NCBI GenBank assembly: GCA_022824025.1
Contig: JAJEBF010000052.1
Coordinates: 19,617 to 83,616, forward strand
Source of the DNA: Caldilineaceae bacterium
Lineage (GTDB): Bacteria > Chloroflexota > Anaerolineae > Caldilineales > Caldilineaceae
Direction of reading: 5' to 3'
DNA length: 64,000 nt
Each line of letters begins with the position of its first letter. The first letter of the stretch is position 1. Below the pieces are notes generated by a model that was not told the origin of the DNA, made no database searches, and worked only from the letters and a program-made list of their open reading frames with translations. The position numbers were made by a program, and so were the translations under genes. This document shows, piece after piece, positions 27,369 through 36,459 of this stretch.

Positions 27369-28415
27369 CTACGCGACTTCCACCCCGACCGACGCAGCGG
27401 CCTCAACGAAGGACTGCCAGACATCTTCAGCGATTGGGATGCCCTCGCGCCGTCGCTGCTCCCTTGCACGCGCCTCCATATCCCCCGGCGCCAGCACCCC
27501 GTCGAAGCCCGGAGCCGGCGGCACGGCCCGCACCCTCCGCTCCATCTCGTCTGCCCGTTCCGCATAGTCGGCAAACGGCTGAAACAGGTCCGCCCTGATC
27601 GCCATCATCGTCACGCCCTGATGAGGAAAGACCGTGCCGCCCCGACCCGCCTCCACGTAGCTGTCCGCGCCCGTGAAGATCCGCCCAAGGAACTCGGCCG
27701 CCATCATCAGCGTATAACCTTTGTGCCCGCCAAACGGCAAATAACTCCCGCCCGCGTAAAAGTCGCCCGGGTCTGTGCTCGGGTTGCCATCCTTGTCAAC
27801 GATGCTGTCCGGCGGCAGCTGCTCGCCGCGGCGGTAGGCATTCTCCACTTTGACCCCCGAGAGCGCGGTCGTGGCCCAGTCAAACATCATCGTCGATTCC
27901 CCGCCGGCCGGCAACCCGATCGATATCGGATTCGTATGCAGCGTGCGCGTCTTCCCGCCGTATGGCGCCGCCAAAGGCGCCACCTGGCCGTAGCCCCCGC
28001 CCCAGACCATGCCGATCATCTTCTCCGCAGCCGCCATCTCCACGTAGGTGCCCAGCCGCCCGATATGGTACGTCTGCACAACGCCCACCACGGCCGCGTT
28101 CTCCGTTCTGGCCTTGCCGATCGCCAGCTCCATCGCGTACTTCGCCGTTACATGGCCGAACGTCCAGTTGCCCGTCACCAGCGCGCTCGTGGCCGTCTCC
28201 TGCAGAATCGCCGGTTTGGCCGCCGGCAGAAGCTCGTTGGCCTGGATTGCGGCCACATAGATGGGGATGTGCCAGATGCCGTGCGTGTCCACTCCGCTGA
28301 GGTTGGAAAGCGCGAGGTGATGGGCCGTCTCCTCGGCGTTGCCTTCGTCCGCGCCCGCGGCCAGCAAAACCCGCTTGACCAGTGTATGTAGTTCGTCCGC
28401 AGTTTTCGTTATCAT
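27369..28415 (-). CDS. Ldh-family NAD(P)-dependent dehydrogenase
   Basis: 348 residues from ATG 28415, preceded by AAAGGAG at seven to eight bases. Same fold as the gene at 25026: LSNLSGVDTHGIWHIPIYV with the catalytic His, VVQTYHIGRLGTYVEMAAAE, TNPISIGLPAGGE and FGGHKGYTLMMAAEFLGRIF. Transcribed toward the D-2-hydroxyacid dehydrogenase. The two Ldh proteins are clearly divergent, so they are probably not a recent duplication and may act on different 2-hydroxyacids. Confidence 0.9.
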   Translation of the reverse strand: MITKTADELHTLVKRVLLAAGADEGNAEETAHHLALSNLSGVDTHGIWHIPIYVAAIQANELLPAAKPAILQETATSALVTGNWTFGHVTAKYAMELAIGKARTENAAVVGVVQTYHIGRLGTYVEMAAAEKMIGMVWGGGYGQVAPLAAPYGGKTRTLHTNPISIGLPAGGESTMMFDWATTALSGVKVENAYRRGEQLPPDSIVDKDGNPSTDPGDFYAGGSYLPFGGHKGYTLMMAAEFLGRIFTGADSYVEAGRGGTVFPHQGVTMMAIRADLFQPFADYAERADEMERRVRAVPPAPGFDGVLAPGDMEARAREQRRREGIPIAEDVWQSFVEAAASVGVEVA

Positions 28416-29042
28416 ATGATCTCCTTTGTGGCCGGAGCCCCAATCCACCGTTCACATTTCAATCATACATCAGTCGCAACGCCTGAACCACCGTCCCTGA
28501 ACCACCACCCCAATCTGGACGATTCCGCGCGTTAGCTTGTCTTTCTCACTCCTCACTTCTCTCCCCCCTCTCCTCATCTGGGGCGGTCAGCCGCAAGCGG
28601 CTTCCCTTGTGCGGGGGGACACCCCCCGCAACGCCCCCCGCAAAAACGTGCCCCGCCGAAAATGTGTGTCCATTGGCCGAAGCTGTCCAGCCCAATGCGT
28701 TCCGCCAATGCCAGCATCCCGGCGCGGGGACACCGGCCGGCTTCAGCGGCTCTGTGACGATGGGATTGCGAACTGTGAGCAAGAGGGCGGCAAAGGTGAG
28801 GACCGCCGCGATTGGCGGATGACTTGCCGTCAGCGATCGTTACTTACATTCGTTGGGGCGTGCTTTCTTCCCGCCAGGCGCCCCTTCAGCGGCGCGCGGT
28901 TAATTCGACGCCATCAGAACCGGCGAAGGCCGCCGCTTCATACAACTCTCGCGGCGCATCCCCGCAGGCTGCCCCCGTCACCGGCCAGCGTGACCAGGAT
29001 GACCGAGTATCTCTGCGCCATGGCGTGCCCCCCCATCCGTCC
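28416..29042. other. Intergenic region with repeat and C-rich tract
   Basis: Over 600 bases without a convincing gene. Contents: a pyrimidine-rich CTCACTCCTCACTTCTC stretch near 28545-28575, an interspersed repeat copy near 28600-28680, and otherwise no recognisable remnant. Open frames here have no family signatures. Confidence 0.45.
28600..28681. repeat. Interspersed repeat, copy 1
   Basis: The block with CACCCCCCGCAACGCCCCCC, then CGTGCCCCGCC and TGTGTCC...GGCC, is closely matched at 63155-63230 with small differences. Both copies are intergenic. Confidence 0.65.
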
Positions 29043-30749
29043 CTATCCGGACTGAGACTCCTCCGTCGCCGTCGGTGTCGCCGTCGGCTCCTCCTCAGCG
29101 CCTGGCGTGGCAGGCGGTCCCTGCTCATCGGGAGGCGGCGGCTCAGATGTATCCGTGGGCGTCGGCGTCTCTGTAGGAGCCGGCGCCGCCGTATCGGTCG
29201 GCGTCGGCGTGGGCGTCTCAGTCTCAACCGGAACCGGCGCAACGGTTGGCGTGGGTGTCGCCGTGTCAGCCGGCGGCGGCGCGACAGTCGGCGTGGCCGT
29301 CGGCTCCGCCACAACAGTTTCCGTCGGCGTCGGCGTCGGCGTAGGCGTCGGCGTCGGCACGAGCTGCCACCAGAAACTGACGCGGGCCAGCCCGGAACTC
29401 TCGTAATACTCAACTACGAGGGCGCGTTGACCCGACGGCAAATTCACATCGACACTGACCGTGCGGTCGCCGCCATCCTCCCATGAATCCAAAATCAACT
29501 GGCTGTCCAGAAAGACGCGGGCGCCGTCATCGATCCGCACAAAGAAACTGTAAGTGCCCGCATCGAACGTGACGCGCCGCTGCCAGCGGGCCGAAAAATG
29601 ATCGGTGGGCAGATTGGCCGCAGGTCCCCCCTCGCCCCAATTGAAGTCGATCTGCGGGTCGTCCCGCACCAGCGCCGGATTGCCCTGCAGTTCCCGGTTG
29701 CCGAAGTATTCTCCCTTCCAGCCGCTGAAGGATTCGTTGCGTTCCCACCAGAAGCGCATCAACGCGACCCCGGTGCGCTCGAAATAGTCGACCTGAATCG
29801 TGTGCAATCCCGTGCTGAGCGGCACGTCGACCGTGTACGTGCGGGCGGGGCCTTCCTCCCACTCGTCCAATATCAGAACATTGTCAATGTAGAGGCGGAA
29901 GCCGTCGTCCACCTCGATGTTGAAGCGATAGATTCCCGCATCGAAGTTGAGCGTGCGCTGCCAGCGAGCGCTGAAATGGTCCACGCCCAAACTGCTGTCC
30001 GCCTCTCCCTCCCCCCAATTGAAGAAGATCACCAGATCATTGCGCGTCAGCGCCGGCGGTCCCGACTGCGTCGGATTGTTCCAGTAGTCGCCGCGCCAGT
30101 CGGTGATAATGAGCGGCGTTGGCGTGGGCAAAGGCGTGATCGTCGCTGTCGCCGACGGCGTGGGCGTCACCGTATGCGTGACCGTTGGCGTCGCGGTTTC
30201 CGCTTCCTGCGCCGTCGTTGTCACCGCAGCCTCGGCAGTGGCCGTGCCCGTCGCCGCCGTCCCTTCGCCGGTCTGGAACAGCGCGGTCGCCTCGTTCCGG
30301 CCATCCGACGTGTACGCCAGCACCGTATGCGTGCCCGCCGCCAGCCAGCGCGGGCTGATCGGATAAAGAAAACCGGTGCTGATCGTGCCGGCCGCGTCCG
30401 CCGTGCTTGCCGCCAGAATCCCGCTGCGGCCGCGCTCATCCCGCAGCGCGATCAACACCAGGCTGCTCACCGGCCAGTTCTCACCGGTAACCTGTACATA
30501 GACCCCCGCAGAACCTGATGTAGGCGAAATGGAGATGGCCGGTTCACTGCTCTCGACCACGGCAGCGGGCTGCGTGGGGACGCCCACCGGCGGCGTGTAT
30601 CCCGTCGGCGTGCAAGCGCTGAATGCCAGCGCGATCAGCGCGAGAAGGCTCAACCGAACCGGGGAAAGGTGTATGACAAGTCGGCGTGCAGTTCCTGAGC
30701 GGAGATTGTCGGTCTTCATCCGGGCTTCACTCCCGCGCGAATTGTTCAT
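29043..30749 (-). CDS. Secreted lipoprotein with two PA14 domains
   Basis: About 568 residues from ATG 30749 (CGGAAG upstream); ATG 30719 is a close alternative, and both precede the signal peptide. Lipobox ALAFSACTP. After an Ig-like segment and a Thr-rich linker come two PA14 copies: ITDWRGDYWNNP...FSARWQRTLNFDAGIYRF...DDGFRLYIDN, and WKGEYFGNRELQGN...FSARWQRRVTFDAGTYSF...DDGARVFLDS. PA14 binds carbohydrates. The C-terminus is a long Thr-Pro/Glu low-complexity tail. Probably a surface glycan-binding protein; divergent from the sigma-BFN gene. Confidence 0.85.
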   Translation of the reverse strand: MNNSRGSEARMKTDNLRSGTARRLVIHLSPVRLSLLALIALAFSACTPTGYTPPVGVPTQPAAVVESSEPAISISPTSGSAGVYVQVTGENWPVSSLVLIALRDERGRSGILAASTADAAGTISTGFLYPISPRWLAAGTHTVLAYTSDGRNEATALFQTGEGTAATGTATAEAAVTTTAQEAETATPTVTHTVTPTPSATATITPLPTPTPLIITDWRGDYWNNPTQSGPPALTRNDLVIFFNWGEGEADSSLGVDHFSARWQRTLNFDAGIYRFNIEVDDGFRLYIDNVLILDEWEEGPARTYTVDVPLSTGLHTIQVDYFERTGVALMRFWWERNESFSGWKGEYFGNRELQGNPALVRDDPQIDFNWGEGGPAANLPTDHFSARWQRRVTFDAGTYSFFVRIDDGARVFLDSQLILDSWEDGGDRTVSVDVNLPSGQRALVVEYYESSGLARVSFWWQLVPTPTPTPTPTPTETVVAEPTATPTVAPPPADTATPTPTVAPVPVETETPTPTPTDTAAPAPTETPTPTDTSEPPPPDEQGPPATPGAEEEPTATPTATEESQSG

Positions 30750-30981
30750 TGCGCTTCCGATTTGCTGAGTCAACGTCGAGGCGGGCAACTGTTCTGCCCC
30801 GCAAGGGCATGGCGACCAAAAGAAACGAGCGCAAGCAGGAATCCCTTCCCGCGGGCGCCGTTCATTGCGCAACTATTCTAATTCACGAGCTTATGGTAAC
30901 CGTCAGGTAGAATTATACCACTAAACTACAGGTGGAATATAGTTGCGGTATGGTCGAACTGTAAAACTCCCGGCGGCTCTG

Positions 30982-32196
30982 ATGTCTGACGGTGAACTTG
31001 TACGCCGCGCCCAACAGGGTGAGCGGCCCGCATTTGACAAATTGATAGCGCGCCATCAGCCCATCGCGCTCTCTCTTGCCATCCGCATCGTCGCTGACCG
31101 GGAACAGGCGTTGGAATTGACCCAGGAGGCCGTCCTGCATGCCTATCTCTCGCTGCGCCGCCTGCGCAAACCGGACAGCTTTCGCACCTGGCTTTGCGGT
31201 ATCGTCGTCAATCTGTGCAAAAGCCATCTGCGCCGGCCTCGCGTGGAGACACTGTCGCTTGAACTGATCAGCGGCGGGCGCAGCTTCGATTCGCTGCCCT
31301 TTACCGACAGCGCCCCACAGCCGCATGAAGCCGCGGAGGCCCGGGAAACACACCGCCTCATCCTGGCGGCGGTCGCCCAACTGTCACCCGCCAACCGCGA
31401 TGCTGTCCTGCTCTACTACTTCGAGCAGCTGAGCGTGCGCGAAGTCGCTTCTCTCCTGCAGATAAGCGTGCCCGCGGTCAAAGGACGCCTGCACAAGTCC
31501 CGCCGCAAACTGCGTGAACAGCTGCATTCAGATTTCATCGAACGGTACCAAAAACCAACCGTTGCCGAACAGACCAGGAGCAAAGAAATGATCCCCGTTA
31601 CCGTGCTTGATATCGTCGTGCCTGACCAGAAAAGCGAGCACAGAATACTGGTGCTTACCAATGAAAGCAGGCGCCGCCTGCTGGCGATCTGGATCGGACC
31701 ATACGAGGCCGACTGTATCGCTCTCAAATTGCAGGGGAAAGAGGTCGTGCGGCCGATGACCTTCAGCTTCATGGCCCATCTGTTGGAAAAGACAGGCACG
31801 CGCATCGAGTCAGTGTCGGTATCCGCGTTGAAGAATGAGACCTTCTTCGCCACAGTCCAAGTCCACAACGCCGGAGAAACCGCCGCCATCGATGCCCGGC
31901 CCAGCGACGCAATCGCGCTGGCCCTGCACACAAACAGCCCCATCTACGTCTCCGCAGAGGTGATGGACAACGCCGGGCAAGATATCCCGGACAATATGGA
32001 GATCGCAGCGCAGGGACAGGGACTGAACGACGTTGCCGGCCTCGATCCGGAGGAGAAGGAAAGACGGCAACAGCAGCGAGAGAAGTGGGAAAAGATGACG
32101 CCCGAAGAGCGGAGTAGAGAAAACCGCAAAAAGCTGCTGGCTCACCTGACCGAATCTGGCAGTCTGCGCCAAAGCGCGGCGCCAACCGAAGAGTAA
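30982..32196 (+). CDS. ECF-type sigma factor fused to bifunctional nuclease (BFN/DUF151) domain
   Basis: 404 residues from ATG 30982; a TTG at 30943 with AGGTGG upstream would add 13. Residues 1-90 are sigma region 2 (GELVRRAQQGERPAFDKLI, DREQALELTQEAVLHAYLSL, FRTWLCGIVVNLCKSHLRR). Residues about 130-185 are region 4 (LSPANRDAVLLYYFEQLSVREVA, VPAVKGRLHKSRRKLREQL). From about 203 comes a BFN domain (MIPVTVLDIVVPD, IWIGPYEADCIALKL, DARPSDAIALAL), then a Lys/Arg/Glu-rich tail. An SD and ATG exist exactly at the domain joint (31576-31590). The fusion suggests a regulator whose output is coupled to a nuclease or metabolite-sensing domain; no anti-sigma gene is adjacent. Confidence 0.88.
   Translation: MSDGELVRRAQQGERPAFDKLIARHQPIALSLAIRIVADREQALELTQEAVLHAYLSLRRLRKPDSFRTWLCGIVVNLCKSHLRRPRVETLSLELISGGRSFDSLPFTDSAPQPHEAAEARETHRLILAAVAQLSPANRDAVLLYYFEQLSVREVASLLQISVPAVKGRLHKSRRKLREQLHSDFIERYQKPTVAEQTRSKEMIPVTVLDIVVPDQKSEHRILVLTNESRRRLLAIWIGPYEADCIALKLQGKEVVRPMTFSFMAHLLEKTGTRIESVSVSALKNETFFATVQVHNAGETAAIDARPSDAIALALHTNSPIYVSAEVMDNAGQDIPDNMEIAAQGQGLNDVAGLDPEEKERRQQQREKWEKMTPEERSRENRKKLLAHLTESGSLRQSAAPTEE
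31588..32196 (+). other. Possible internal translation product: stand-alone BFN protein
   Basis: Inside the sigma-BFN frame, AGGAG (31576-31580) stands seven bases before ATG 31588, exactly where the BFN domain begins (MIPVTVLDIV). This would give a 202-residue free BFN protein similar in length to ordinary BFN proteins. Visible in sequence; use of the site is inferred. Confidence 0.5.
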
Positions 32197-32216
32197 ACGC
32201 AGCCTTCCCGGGTTTC

Positions 32217-33431
32217 TCAGCCGCCGGTCGCGAAATCGCGCGCCGTCGACCGCTCTCCGCCCGGTTCTCGTCTGTCCGCGTGGTACTGGTGCACCGTCCG
32301 CGCAAAGCGGGCGAAAAGCAGGTCCGCGTCGTGGGGCCCGGGGCTGGCCTCCGGGTGATACTGCACGCAGAAGACGGGCCGGTCCGTCAACCGCATCCCC
32401 TCCAGCGTGCCGTCATTCAGATTGAGATGCGTGATCTCCACGTTCTCGGGCAGCGTCTCCTGGTCAACGGCGTAGTTGTGATTTTGCGCCGTGATCTGGA
32501 TGTTCGAGCTGTCCACGTCGCTGACCGGCTGGTTGCCGCCATGGTGGCCGAACTTCAGCTTGAATGTCTCCGCCCCCAGCGCCAGGCCGATGATCTGATG
32601 CCCCAGGCAGATGCCAAACATCGGCCGCCCGCTCTCCAGCAACCTGGCAACCGCACTGGCCGCATAGGGTACGCCGGCCGGGTCGCCCGGCCCGTTGCTC
32701 AGAAAGATCCCGTCGGGATCGAGCTCCAGGACCTCCTGGGCGGGCGTATCTGCCGGCACAACCGCCACCCGCAGATTGTGGCTGGCCAGGCGGCGCAATA
32801 TGTTGTGCTTCATGCCGAAATCATACGCGACCACCAGCGGAGCGGCCTGCCCCGCGCCGCCCGCCCACGGGCCCGGCGCAACATCGCCCGATGCCACCGG
32901 CGTCCATGCGCCGTCCGTCCCCGCGAGCCAGTAAAACGGTTCCTCACACGTTACCTCCTGCACCAGGTCGCGGCCGTCCAGCCCTTCCCAGCTGCGGGCA
33001 AGCTCGATCAGCTCAGCCTCCGTGCGGCTGCCGTCAGTGCACAGCGCGCCGTGCAGAACCCCCTCCTCACGCAGCAGCCGCGTCAACGCGCGCGTATCCA
33101 CCTCACTGATGCCCGGTATGTTGTGCCGCGCAAGATAGCGCCCAAGGTTCTCATGCGCGCGCCAGTTGGACACAACCGGGCTTACCTCGCGCACGATGAA
33201 CGCCGTCACTTGCGGCCGGTCGCTCTCCACGTCCTCGCGGTTCACCCCCGTGTTGCCCACATGCGGCACCGTCATACACACCATCTGGCCGCGGTACGAA
33301 GGATCGGTCAACACCTCCTGGTAACCGGTCAGACTGGTGTTGAAGACGACCTCCCCCACCACGGTCCTCCGCGCGCCGAACCCTTCGCCCGCAAAGATGC
33401 GGCCATTGGCCAGAGCAAGCGTTGCCCTCAC
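32217..33431 (-). CDS. carA: Carbamoyl-phosphate synthase small (glutaminase) subunit
   Basis: 404 residues from GTG 33431, which overlaps the upstream gene's stop and has GGGGAGG seven bases before it. N-terminal FNTSLTGYQEVLTDPSYRGQ and VSNWRAHENLGRYL are CarA signatures; the glutaminase triad is Cys in FGICLGHQIIGLA, His in QYHPEASPGPHD and the following Glu. Hydrolyses glutamine and channels ammonia to CarB, feeding arginine and pyrimidine synthesis. carB is not in the window. Last gene of the argB-argD-argA-carA run. Confidence 0.95.
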   Translation of the reverse strand: MRATLALANGRIFAGEGFGARRTVVGEVVFNTSLTGYQEVLTDPSYRGQMVCMTVPHVGNTGVNREDVESDRPQVTAFIVREVSPVVSNWRAHENLGRYLARHNIPGISEVDTRALTRLLREEGVLHGALCTDGSRTEAELIELARSWEGLDGRDLVQEVTCEEPFYWLAGTDGAWTPVASGDVAPGPWAGGAGQAAPLVVAYDFGMKHNILRRLASHNLRVAVVPADTPAQEVLELDPDGIFLSNGPGDPAGVPYAASAVARLLESGRPMFGICLGHQIIGLALGAETFKLKFGHHGGNQPVSDVDSSNIQITAQNHNYAVDQETLPENVEITHLNLNDGTLEGMRLTDRPVFCVQYHPEASPGPHDADLLFARFARTVHQYHADRREPGGERSTARDFATGG

Positions 33432-34069
33432 GCCTCCACCTCCCCGGACGATGATCTCCCGTGCAATTGGATCGGATTGCGGTTCACTGTTCCCGTCTCT
33501 CTGTCTGAATGCCTGTAGGCCAGCTTCAGGGGCTGCCACGCCTGCCACTTGAGCAGAGGCGAAGCCGCAGTCTGGACAGACTGACTCTGACTGATGGGGG
33601 TGTCGGTCAGACTGCGCGCCACCGCCACCTCGTCACAGTGGTGAAATTTGGGGCAGTAGATACAGTCCTGCCACAGCTTGGGGCTGATGCTCCAACGGTC
33701 CACCACCTCAAAACCGAGCTTCTCGAAGAACCCTTCCTCCAGGGTGAGCGCGCAGATCTGGGCATAGCCGCGCGCAGCCGCCATCTGCACAAGCTCCTGC
33801 ACGATCCGCCGGCCGATGCCCTTGCCCTGCCCCTCCGACGCAACCGCCAGCGAACGTATCTCCACCAACTGCTCGGTCAGAGCCACCAGAGAGCCGCATC
33901 CCAGCAGCTGAGAACCGTCCGCAGCGGCCACCAGCCAGTCCGGCAACGACTGCAGAATGCTCTCCTCCGTCCGCGGCAGCATCAGGTTCTCCGCCGCAAA
34001 ACCATTCACCAGCGCAGCAATGCTCCCAATATCCTTTTCAACGGCCGGCTGTATTCGGATCTCGTTCAT
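33428..34069 (-). CDS. argA: N-acetylglutamate synthase-like GNAT acetyltransferase
   Basis: 213 residues from ATG 34069. GNAT fold with IRSLAVASEGQGKGIGRRIVQ (acetyl-CoA loop) and the short-type ArgA ending EGFFEKLGFEVVDRWSISPK followed by LWQDCIYCPKFHHCDEVAVA, whose Cys cluster is typical of stand-alone N-acetylglutamate synthases. Would do the first arginine step, acetylating glutamate. About 50 extra residues follow the usual end. Overlaps carA (stop TGA within GTGA), so translation is coupled. Confidence 0.85.
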   Translation of the reverse strand: MNEIRIQPAVEKDIGSIAALVNGFAAENLMLPRTEESILQSLPDWLVAAADGSQLLGCGSLVALTEQLVEIRSLAVASEGQGKGIGRRIVQELVQMAAARGYAQICALTLEEGFFEKLGFEVVDRWSISPKLWQDCIYCPKFHHCDEVAVARSLTDTPISQSQSVQTAASPLLKWQAWQPLKLAYRHSDRETGTVNRNPIQLHGRSSSGEVEA

Positions 34070-34111
34070 CGCCCCCACCGCCAGCGGCCAGGAACGTCGC
34101 AAAGAGCGAAG

Positions 34112-34142
34112 TTCACTGACCACTGACTACTGACCACCGGTT
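34112..34142. repeat. ACTGACCA-type degenerate short repeat
   Basis: CACTGACCACTGACTACTGACCACC lies between argA and argD, the same eight-base theme as at 5.4, 26.2, 53.2, 55.9, 61.6 and 63.1 kb. Confidence 0.65.
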
Positions 34143-34149
34143 GCCGGCG

Positions 34150-35337
34150 CTACATCTCCTGCAAAATCGCGCCCAGCTTCGACACCGCCTGGGCCAGTTC
34201 CTCTTTGCTGATCGTCAGCGGCGGCACAAAACGCAAAATCTTGTCCCCCGCGCTCAACAGAAGCAGTCCCGCCTCGTACCCCTTCTCCATCAACGGCCCT
34301 GCCTCGATATCCAACTCGATGCCGACGATCAACCCTCGGCCCCGTATCTCGAGAATGTGCGGACTGTTCAGCTCCGCCAGCAGCTCCATCAGATATTCGC
34401 CCTTCTCCTTCACGTCGGCCAGAAATTCCGGCTGCGACACGCGGTTTACCACCGTCGATGCCACGTGCGTGGTGAAAGGGTTGCCGGCAAAGGTGCTCGC
34501 ATGATCGCCGGCATGGATCGTGTCCGCCACCTTCTGCTTCATCATAATCGCGCCGATCGGCAGACCGCCCGCCAGCGGCTTGGCCGCGCTCATCAGGTCC
34601 GGCTCAACGCCATATCCCTGGTACGCCCACAGGTCGCCGCTGCGCCCCAGGCCGCACTGCACTTCGTCAAAGATCAGAAGCGCTTCGTATTCGTCCGCCA
34701 GGTCCCGCAACCCCTGCAAAAACGCCGGCGTCGCCGGGTTGATGCCGCCTTCCCCCTGGATCGGCTCGACGATGATCGCGCATACTTTGTCGCTCATCTG
34801 CGCGCGCGCGTCATCCAGGTCGTTGAACTTGGCGAACCGCACGCCCGGCATCAGCGGCTCGAACGGCTGCTGGTACTTCTCCCGCGGCGTGGCCGCCAGC
34901 GCCCCGAACAGCCGCCCGTGGAAGGCGTCGCTGAACGCCAGAATCTCATACTTGTCCTCGTGCCCGTGCTCGCGGGCGTACCGGCGGGCGAATTTGAACG
35001 CGCCCTCATTCGCGCTGGCCCCGCACAGACAGAAATGCACCTTGTCCGCGAAGCTGGTCTCGCACAGCTTCTTCGCCAGCTTCGTGTGCGGCTCAGTGTG
35101 GTACAGGTTGCTCGTGTGATACATGCCGCTGGAGGCAGCCTCCTTGATCGCCTGATCCACCTCCGCGTCGCTGTAACCAAGAACGTTCACCGCGATGCCG
35201 GCCACCAGGTCCAGATAGGCCTTGCCCGTGCTGTCATACACCGTACAGCCCTCGCCCTTCGTCAGCACAAACGGGGGCCGCCCAAATACGCCAAGCACAT
35301 AATCCTTTTCGTCCTGAATGATTTCCGCTGCGTTCAC
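34150..35337 (-). CDS. argD: Acetylornithine aminotransferase
   Basis: 395 residues from GTG 35337, with AGGAGG six bases before it. Class III PLP aminotransferase: CLCGASANEGAFKFARRYAR, AFHGRLFGALAAT, EPIQGEGGINPATP, LLIFDEVQCGLGRSG, and the PLP lysine in SAAKPLAGGLPIGA. Transfers an amino group from glutamate to N-acetylglutamate semialdehyde. Between argB and the ArgA-like gene, all in the same direction, which supports ArgD over the related ornithine or GABA transaminases. Confidence 0.93.
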   Translation of the reverse strand: MNAAEIIQDEKDYVLGVFGRPPFVLTKGEGCTVYDSTGKAYLDLVAGIAVNVLGYSDAEVDQAIKEAASSGMYHTSNLYHTEPHTKLAKKLCETSFADKVHFCLCGASANEGAFKFARRYAREHGHEDKYEILAFSDAFHGRLFGALAATPREKYQQPFEPLMPGVRFAKFNDLDDARAQMSDKVCAIIVEPIQGEGGINPATPAFLQGLRDLADEYEALLIFDEVQCGLGRSGDLWAYQGYGVEPDLMSAAKPLAGGLPIGAIMMKQKVADTIHAGDHASTFAGNPFTTHVASTVVNRVSQPEFLADVKEKGEYLMELLAELNSPHILEIRGRGLIVGIELDIEAGPLMEKGYEAGLLLLSAGDKILRFVPPLTISKEELAQAVSKLGAILQEM

Positions 35338-35467
35338 TTTCTCCTCCTGATGCGTCTTATATGATTCGCGAACCACTCAACATTCCCGCCAGCCGCCCAA
35401 CCTGAGGCAAGCCAGGCTGTCTCTCTCTCCGCACTCTCTTCTCGCCGTTGGGGCGCCAGCGCCGTCA

Positions 35468-36283
35468 CTATCCACTCGCCACCGCAGTGCCCCCGTCCTC
35501 CTGCACACCGGCCAGATTCGTAATGACCGCCTGTGTAACCCCGCGCCTGACCGCGTCTACCGCGCTCCTGACCTTCGGCACCATGCCGCCGCTGATGCTC
35601 CCCTCCGCGATCCACTCCTCGCACTGACCGGCCGTGATGCCCCGCACAACCCGCCCGGCAATCAAAACACCGGGAACGTTGCTGACAAAGATCAGCTTGA
35701 GCGCGCCCAGCGCAGCCGCAACCGCCGCCGCTACATGGTCCGCGTTCACATTGTAGCTGAGGCCGTCATACGCGCCCACACTGATCGGGCTGATCACAGG
35801 CACAATCTCTGCCTCCAATAGCGTTGTCAGCAGCCCCGCGTCGACATCCTGCACCTCGCCTACCCGGCCCAAATCGCCCAGCGGATGCCACATCTTCTCG
35901 ACAAAAACCGTGCCGTCGTCGACCCCGCTGATGCCAGCCGCCCGCACGTCCTCCTTCACAAGCTGGCGCACAATCCGCTTGTTCATCAGGCCGCTGAGCA
36001 CCATCTCCGCCACGTCCAGGCTCTCCTCATCCGTCACCCGCAGCCCCTCGATAAAACGCGGCTCCAACCCCAACCGCTTCTGGAAATCTGCAATCGTCTT
36101 GCCGCCGCCATGCACAATGATCGGACTCCTGCCGTCCTGACGCAGGCTCTTCACCGCCTGCACCAGGCCAAACAGGAATGTCTCGTCGTCCAACTCATTT
36201 CCACCGACCTTGAGAACGACCACATGACGCCCCTTCTCCCCGGCCAGGTCAACGGTAAGCGGATCAGATTCACTCAGTTTCAT
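35468..36283 (-). CDS. argB: Acetylglutamate kinase
   Basis: 271 residues. VVVLKVGGNELDD (phosphate loop), PIIVHGGGKTIADFQKRLGL, FIEGLRVTDEESLDVAEMVLSG and SYNVNADHVAAAVAAAL are the N-acetylglutamate kinase signatures. Phosphorylates N-acetylglutamate. The N-terminal arginine-sensing helix of feedback-inhibited hexameric enzymes appears short, so feedback control may be weak. Its own promoter-like sequence lies about 35-65 bases upstream. Confidence 0.92.
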   Translation of the reverse strand: MKLSESDPLTVDLAGEKGRHVVVLKVGGNELDDETFLFGLVQAVKSLRQDGRSPIIVHGGGKTIADFQKRLGLEPRFIEGLRVTDEESLDVAEMVLSGLMNKRIVRQLVKEDVRAAGISGVDDGTVFVEKMWHPLGDLGRVGEVQDVDAGLLTTLLEAEIVPVISPISVGAYDGLSYNVNADHVAAAVAAALGALKLIFVSNVPGVLIAGRVVRGITAGQCEEWIAEGSISGGMVPKVRSAVDAVRRGVTQAVITNLAGVQEDGGTAVASG

Positions 36284-36317
36284 AAAAATGCCTCGTCACA
36301 GACTTGGGTTCATTAAC

Positions 36318-36348
36318 AATATAGAAAAAGCCATCCCAAATGTGTCAA
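36318..36348 (-). promoter_or_regulatory. Candidate sigma-70 promoter for argB operon
   Basis: On the minus strand TTGACA (36348-36343) is followed after 17 bases by TCTATA, or after 19 by TATATT. It ends 35 bases before the argB start codon and would drive argB-argD-argA-carA. Confidence 0.65.
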
Positions 36349-36459
36349 AAAACGACCGTCCCCGCCACCCACAAACCACTGCGCGTCCCTGCGCGGACAA
36401 AGAGGTGTTCAGGTGTTCCTTGGCGCTCCTTCGCGGATCAAAAGCGGCCAAAGTATCCC

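Noticed and set aside
32280..33518. 412-codon plus-strand open frame
   Set aside because: Mirror of carA, which has full catalytic motifs on the other strand.
34141..35364. 407-codon plus-strand open frame
   Set aside because: Mirror of argD; composition is that of an antisense frame.
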